Shown here: piece by piece, positions 6,192 through 9,020 of the stretch
How positions within the stretch are numbered: the first letter of the stretch is position 1
Layout of the letters: each line of letters starts with the position of its first letter
DNA from: 2-02-FULL-48-14 sp964356195
GTDB lineage: Bacteria > Patescibacteriota > Gracilibacteria > UBA1369 > 2-02-FULL-48-14
Direction of reading: 5' to 3'
Length of the DNA: 9,020 nucleotides
NCBI GenBank assembly: GCA_964356195.1
Contig: CAYHGP010000030.1
Location: 1-9,020 of the forward strand
Notes under the pieces: generated by a model
Databases searched by the model: none
Told to the model about the DNA's origin: nothing
Seen by the model: only the letters and a program-made list of their open reading frames with translations
Made by a program: the position numbers and the translations under genes

Positions 6192-6296
6192 GTTCTTCCC
6201 ACCTACATTCAAAACCAACAAACATTTAGGAAGAAAGAGAGTGGATCATGATCCACTCTCTTTTGCTCCTTGGTTTTGAATGTAGGTGGGAAGAAC
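6192..6296 (-). repeat. Nested inverted repeat element E2 (105 bp)
   Basis: Outer arms of 27 bp (6192-6218 and 6270-6296) are perfect reverse complements around a perfect 30-bp palindrome (6234-6263), again centred on TCATGA. Read on the minus strand, GGAGC, TCATGA and TTCCTAA fall at exactly the same offsets as in E1, and the total length is the same. The stems, however, have different sequences. The outer arm starts at the last base of the TAG stop of the SLH gene, so this element is the immediate 3' flank of that gene and a natural candidate for its transcription end. On the plus strand the inner palindrome is followed by TTTTG. Confidence 0.93.
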
Positions 6297-8848
6297 TATT
6301 CTGCGGCAACTCCCCAGGCCAAGGCAATGCGGAAGCCGAGGGCCATGGCTTCGGAGCGGGCCATGTAGTTGTATGGTCGGAAACTTCCGTCTTCATAACC
6401 TCCAATGACAGGAACGTCTTCCTCCATAATTACAGTGCCGTCTGCTTGGGTGACAGGTACGTCCACGGTTTTTTCCGAGGCGATGGCTAAGATGTAGGCG
6501 AAGTAGTCGCTATTGTTTACGTCGTTATAGAGTTCCTCTACATCGTAACTAGTACTCGTGAGTCCCCCCATACGTGCGGCAACAACCAGAGCGAAGGCAC
6601 GGTCAATGGGGTCGTTGGGTCTGAACTCCGTCCCCGCATCTCTTATGCGAATTGCATCTTCATCTTCCGCAATTACTATGTATTCATAGAACCAGTCGTC
6701 TTCACTCACATCGGTGAATTCAGTGGTGAGGTCGTCTGCATCCGTATCCGGATCAAAGCCATAAACGAGAACCATCACTTTTACCCATTCGGCGCGAGTC
6801 ATTTCATCGTTTGCCACGACGAGGTCACTCTGGCGTCCGCTGATGTAACCTAACTGATACATTCGGCAAATGAAGTCTTTACTCCATTCTTCCGTGTTGT
6901 CTACGAATGGATCTTCGCACACATAGTCTACAGAAAATGGGTCTGTGGAGTCGTTGTCGGTGATTGTTGCCGTCACACTGGCGACGGTAATTCCACTGTA
7001 ACTGGTGTCGGTACTTGTAGCCGTGTGTTTTATTGTTCCGGTTTGTGAGGTTTCACTTGTCGTGTCGTCCACGGCGGTGACGGTTACCGTTTGAGCGGTG
7101 GCCCAAGTGGTACTCGTGAATGTGAGGGTTGCATTCGAAACAGTCACTTGGCTGTCCGGCGTGACCGTGACGCTTACGTCTGAAGTGGGTGCCGTGTTCA
7201 ATACAACGGTGTACGTGTCGGTGCTGCCTCCTTCGGTCACAGCGGTTGTGCTGTTGGACTGTGTGATGGTAACCCCCGCTGCAGTTGCCGTGTCATTGTC
7301 TGTGATTGTTGCCGTTACGCTTGCGATTGAAACACCACTGGAGCCGTGGTCGGCACTTGTGGCCGTGTGTTTAATGACTCCGGAATGAGTCCCTTCAACA
7401 GTGGTATCGTCCACGGCGGTTACGGTTACCGTTTGGGCTGTGGCCCAAGTGGTACTCGTGAAGGTGATAGTGGAAGGGGAAACGGTGACTTGTGCATCCG
7501 GTGTGACGGTAATTACTACGTCTGCACTGGGAGCGGTGTTTAAAACAAGAGTATAGCTGTCGGTTGTTGTACTTCCTTCGGTCACTGCTGTTGTGCCGGA
7601 AGATTCGGTCACTGTAACTCCGGCTGCAGTGGCGGTATCGTTGTCGGTGATTTTTGCGGTCACCTTGGCGATTCTAATTCCACTGTAACTTGTGTCGGTA
7701 CTTGTGGCCGTGTGCGTTATAGTTCCCGTCTGCCGTGTTTCCACGGTGCTGTCGTCTACTGCTGTCACGGTTACGGTTTGAGCAGTGTCCCAATTGGTTC
7801 TTGTGAAAGTGAGAGTGGACGGGGAAACGGTGACTTGAGCGTCCGGTGTGACGGTTACGGTTACCGGTGCATTGGGAGCTGCGTCCAGTACTACGGTATA
7901 GCTATCCGTTGTTGTGCTTCCTTCGGTTACTGTCGTTGTACCTGAAACTTCTGTTACTGTAACGCCGGCTGGAGTGACAGGGTCGGTACCTGCAGTGAAT
8001 ACGTCTGTAATAATAATTTGCTGCGCGTTTGAATTTGCCGTTCTATCCGCCTTGAAACTTCCTGTTAAAGTAAGGTAGCCACTCAAAGAAACTTTATAAT
8101 CAAAAGCAGTAGTAGCGAGAGGAACAGGGCAGGTGAATACCAGGTAGGAATCAGGGTCAAAAACAGGTGTAGTTGGACTAACAATACTTCCATTGGCATC
8201 ATAATAAATTTTTCTTGTATCCCATTCTTCAATGACGTCTTGATAGCTACAAGTGGTAGGGGTGCCGGCGTCGCTTAAGTCGCCCGCAGTGACTGTAGCT
8301 GTTTTAGGAGTACCTTCACTCTCATCATAATGTAGGATTACTTTGTAGGCGTAATCAAGGGCTAACAAGTTGCCCGTGTAAGTAAGACCCTCTGCATTGG
8401 CTGTGGGAACAGATAGAAGTCCCATATCTGCAGTACAATCCGTTCCATCGGTACATGACAAAAAAGTTTCGGAGGCGCTCACGTAGCCGTCTACGTTCGC
8501 TGTAACTTTATACATCGTATCATTTACAACGCCCAATTCGTAGATTCCTTCGAAAAGAAAGGGGACAGCCTCAAATGCATTTATCCCTCTATAGGCAGCA
8601 CTTTCCGCTCTGAAATTGTCTTTCGTTAAATCTGTTATTAGCGATGCAGGATCTACATCGTCCGGATCAAAATATTCAGTTCCAACAGAAAGAACAATAG
8701 AACCTTGCTCTTGTTCGGCTCCGCTTGGCTTGCGAGTGCTTCCTTTTAGAAAGTCCGACTGGGTGAACAGAAAGCTTAGCCCTCCCACGAGAAGTACGGC
8801 GAGGACGATGTAAAGAGTTCGGCTGAAGGGCTTTGTTTTACTTTGCAT
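6296..8848 (-). CDS. Surface protein with three Calx-beta-like repeats and three SLH domains
   Basis: An 850-residue exported protein. Residues 11-29 form one hydrophobic segment after a basic start (signal peptide or anchor; no lipobox and no clear AxA site). Residues about 50-285 are beta-rich; YKVTANVDGY (113-122) and YKVSLSGY (251-258) suggest two related sandwich modules, and there are few cysteines (C132, C138, C200, C240). Three Thr/Val-rich repeats follow at 294-408, 409-523 and 524-633, each with VTEG, TVTVTAVDD and ITDND motifs typical of Calx-beta-like calcium-binding domains. Three SLH domains end the protein (about 644-698, 708-762, 773-845), with DEMTRAEW, FTDVSEDDWFYEYI, FRPNDPIDRA and GGYEDGSFRP. 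SLH domains usually attach proteins to cell-wall polymers. A role as an S-layer or adhesion protein is inferred. It overlaps the upstream SLH gene by 11 bp and probably shares its transcript. No Shine-Dalgarno motif is seen. Confidence 0.9.
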   Translation of the reverse strand: MQSKTKPFSRTLYIVLAVLLVGGLSFLFTQSDFLKGSTRKPSGAEQEQGSIVLSVGTEYFDPDDVDPASLITDLTKDNFRAESAAYRGINAFEAVPFLFEGIYELGVVNDTMYKVTANVDGYVSASETFLSCTDGTDCTADMGLLSVPTANAEGLTYTGNLLALDYAYKVILHYDESEGTPKTATVTAGDLSDAGTPTTCSYQDVIEEWDTRKIYYDANGSIVSPTTPVFDPDSYLVFTCPVPLATTAFDYKVSLSGYLTLTGSFKADRTANSNAQQIIITDVFTAGTDPVTPAGVTVTEVSGTTTVTEGSTTTDSYTVVLDAAPNAPVTVTVTPDAQVTVSPSTLTFTRTNWDTAQTVTVTAVDDSTVETRQTGTITHTATSTDTSYSGIRIAKVTAKITDNDTATAAGVTVTESSGTTAVTEGSTTTDSYTLVLNTAPSADVVITVTPDAQVTVSPSTITFTSTTWATAQTVTVTAVDDTTVEGTHSGVIKHTATSADHGSSGVSIASVTATITDNDTATAAGVTITQSNSTTAVTEGGSTDTYTVVLNTAPTSDVSVTVTPDSQVTVSNATLTFTSTTWATAQTVTVTAVDDTTSETSQTGTIKHTATSTDTSYSGITVASVTATITDNDSTDPFSVDYVCEDPFVDNTEEWSKDFICRMYQLGYISGRQSDLVVANDEMTRAEWVKVMVLVYGFDPDTDADDLTTEFTDVSEDDWFYEYIVIAEDEDAIRIRDAGTEFRPNDPIDRAFALVVAARMGGLTSTSYDVEELYNDVNNSDYFAYILAIASEKTVDVPVTQADGTVIMEEDVPVIGGYEDGSFRPYNYMARSEAMALGFRIALAWGVAAE
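6950..7969 (-). repeat. Three tandem coding repeats of about 345 bp (Calx-beta-like modules)
   Basis: The units are 7969-7625, 7624-7280 and 7279-6950, read on the minus strand. The first two are exactly 115 codons; the third is one codon shorter at the turn after VTEG. Units 2 and 3 share long near-identical DNA around the TSTTWATAQTVTVTAVDD segment, including CCCAAGTGGTACTCGTGAA in both. Units 1 and 3 instead share the HTATSTDTSYSGI segment, where unit 2 has diverged. Recombination or copy-number change between strains is likely. Confidence 0.92.
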
Positions 8849-9020
8849 AAGTGGAGAGGTAAAAGCGTTCTAAAAGTGTAATTGCTTCACTGCGGGGGAT
8901 GTATTTGTCTGGTTCGCCGTATCCGTTGACTCCTTCGTAAACTCGAGTTGAATCTACCCAGGTGTTGTACCAAATAATAATGGCATAGGTGTAGGGACTG
9001 CTGACGCTCAGGTCGGGGAA
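8838..9020 (-). CDS. SLH-domain protein, C-terminal end (partial)
   Basis: An open frame enters the window from the right edge and gives 60 residues before TAA at 8840-8838. The segment GVNGYGEPDKYIPRSEAITL followed by LERFYL matches the second half of an SLH domain (GY-DG-F-P---ITRAE pattern), and the protein ends 7 residues later, as SLH-terminal proteins do. Everything upstream is outside the window. Its stop overlaps the start of the 850-residue SLH protein by 11 bp (ATGCAAAGTAA holds both the ATG and the TAA), so the two genes are probably translated from one mRNA by coupling. This makes a tandem of two surface proteins. Confidence 0.85.
   Translation of the reverse strand, partial: FPDLSVSSPYTYAIIIWYNTWVDSTRVYEGVNGYGEPDKYIPRSEAITLLERFYLSTYAK

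Noticed and set aside
6058..6296. CRISPR array
   Set aside because: There are only two repeat units; they are palindromic, inverted relative to each other and differ in sequence, with no regular spacers.
6058..6296. Complete insertion sequence or classical MITE
   Set aside because: There is no transposase frame and no clear target-site duplication at the ends of either element (AAG/TGG and CGT/TAT flanks do not match).
7098..7945. Plus-strand open frames opposite the Calx-beta repeats
   Set aside because: They recur with the repeat period because they mirror the repetitive minus-strand coding sequence; the minus frame has the signal segment and clear domains.

Overview
The window is a stretch of bacterial chromosome, apparently from a draft or metagenomic scaffold because it carries a run of exactly 100 N. 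It holds housekeeping genes (sigma factor, greA, pyrG, lgt) next to cell-envelope genes (a LysM amidase and SLH surface proteins). TGA ends both rpoD and lgt at plausible C-termini, so the UGA=Gly code of Gracilibacteria/Absconditabacteria is not used. The lack of Shine-Dalgarno motifs, the tight gene overlaps, the Lys/Ala-rich GreA extension and the Calx-beta/SLH surface proteins fit a Candidate Phyla Radiation bacterium, possibly of the Peregrinibacteria type. That placement is inference only.

Layout. 1-813 (+): the 3' end of an rpoD/sigA-type primary sigma factor, a short hairpin, then greA. greA meets a LysM + amidase_2 peptidoglycan hydrolase (810-1988, -) tail to tail, with the two stop codons interlocked in the sequence TTAG. 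2029-6021 (-): a compact operon read pyrG -> a membrane-anchored coiled-coil protein with two PilC/GspF-type N-terminal modules (interrupted by the assembly gap) -> lgt -> a 124-residue basic-tailed membrane protein. Junctions are a 32-bp overlap, a 1-bp gap and a 17-bp overlap. 6022-6295: an intergenic region filled by two 105-bp nested inverted repeats. 6296-9020 (-): an 850-residue surface protein with three Calx-beta-like repeats and three SLH domains, preceded by the C-terminal end of another SLH protein that overlaps it by 11 bp.

Regulation. Two genes, the amidase and pyrG, have the same upstream layout: a -35-like hexamer, a 17-bp spacer, a good -10 hexamer, 6 nt, then ATG. This predicts leaderless mRNAs. 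None of the convincing starts has a well-placed Shine-Dalgarno sequence.

The most unusual object is the pair of nested palindromes at 6058-6162 and 6192-6296. They are the same length, lie in opposite orientation, and share short blocks at identical offsets, while their stems differ in sequence but pair perfectly within each copy. This looks like a conserved fold rather than a conserved sequence. It sits between the SLH genes and the pyrG promoter and may act as a terminator/insulator or as a REP/BIME-like mobile structured element.

Taken together, the right part builds the cell surface (SLH proteins), the operon supplies CTP, lipoprotein lipidation and membrane proteins, and the left part supplies transcription factors and a wall hydrolase.
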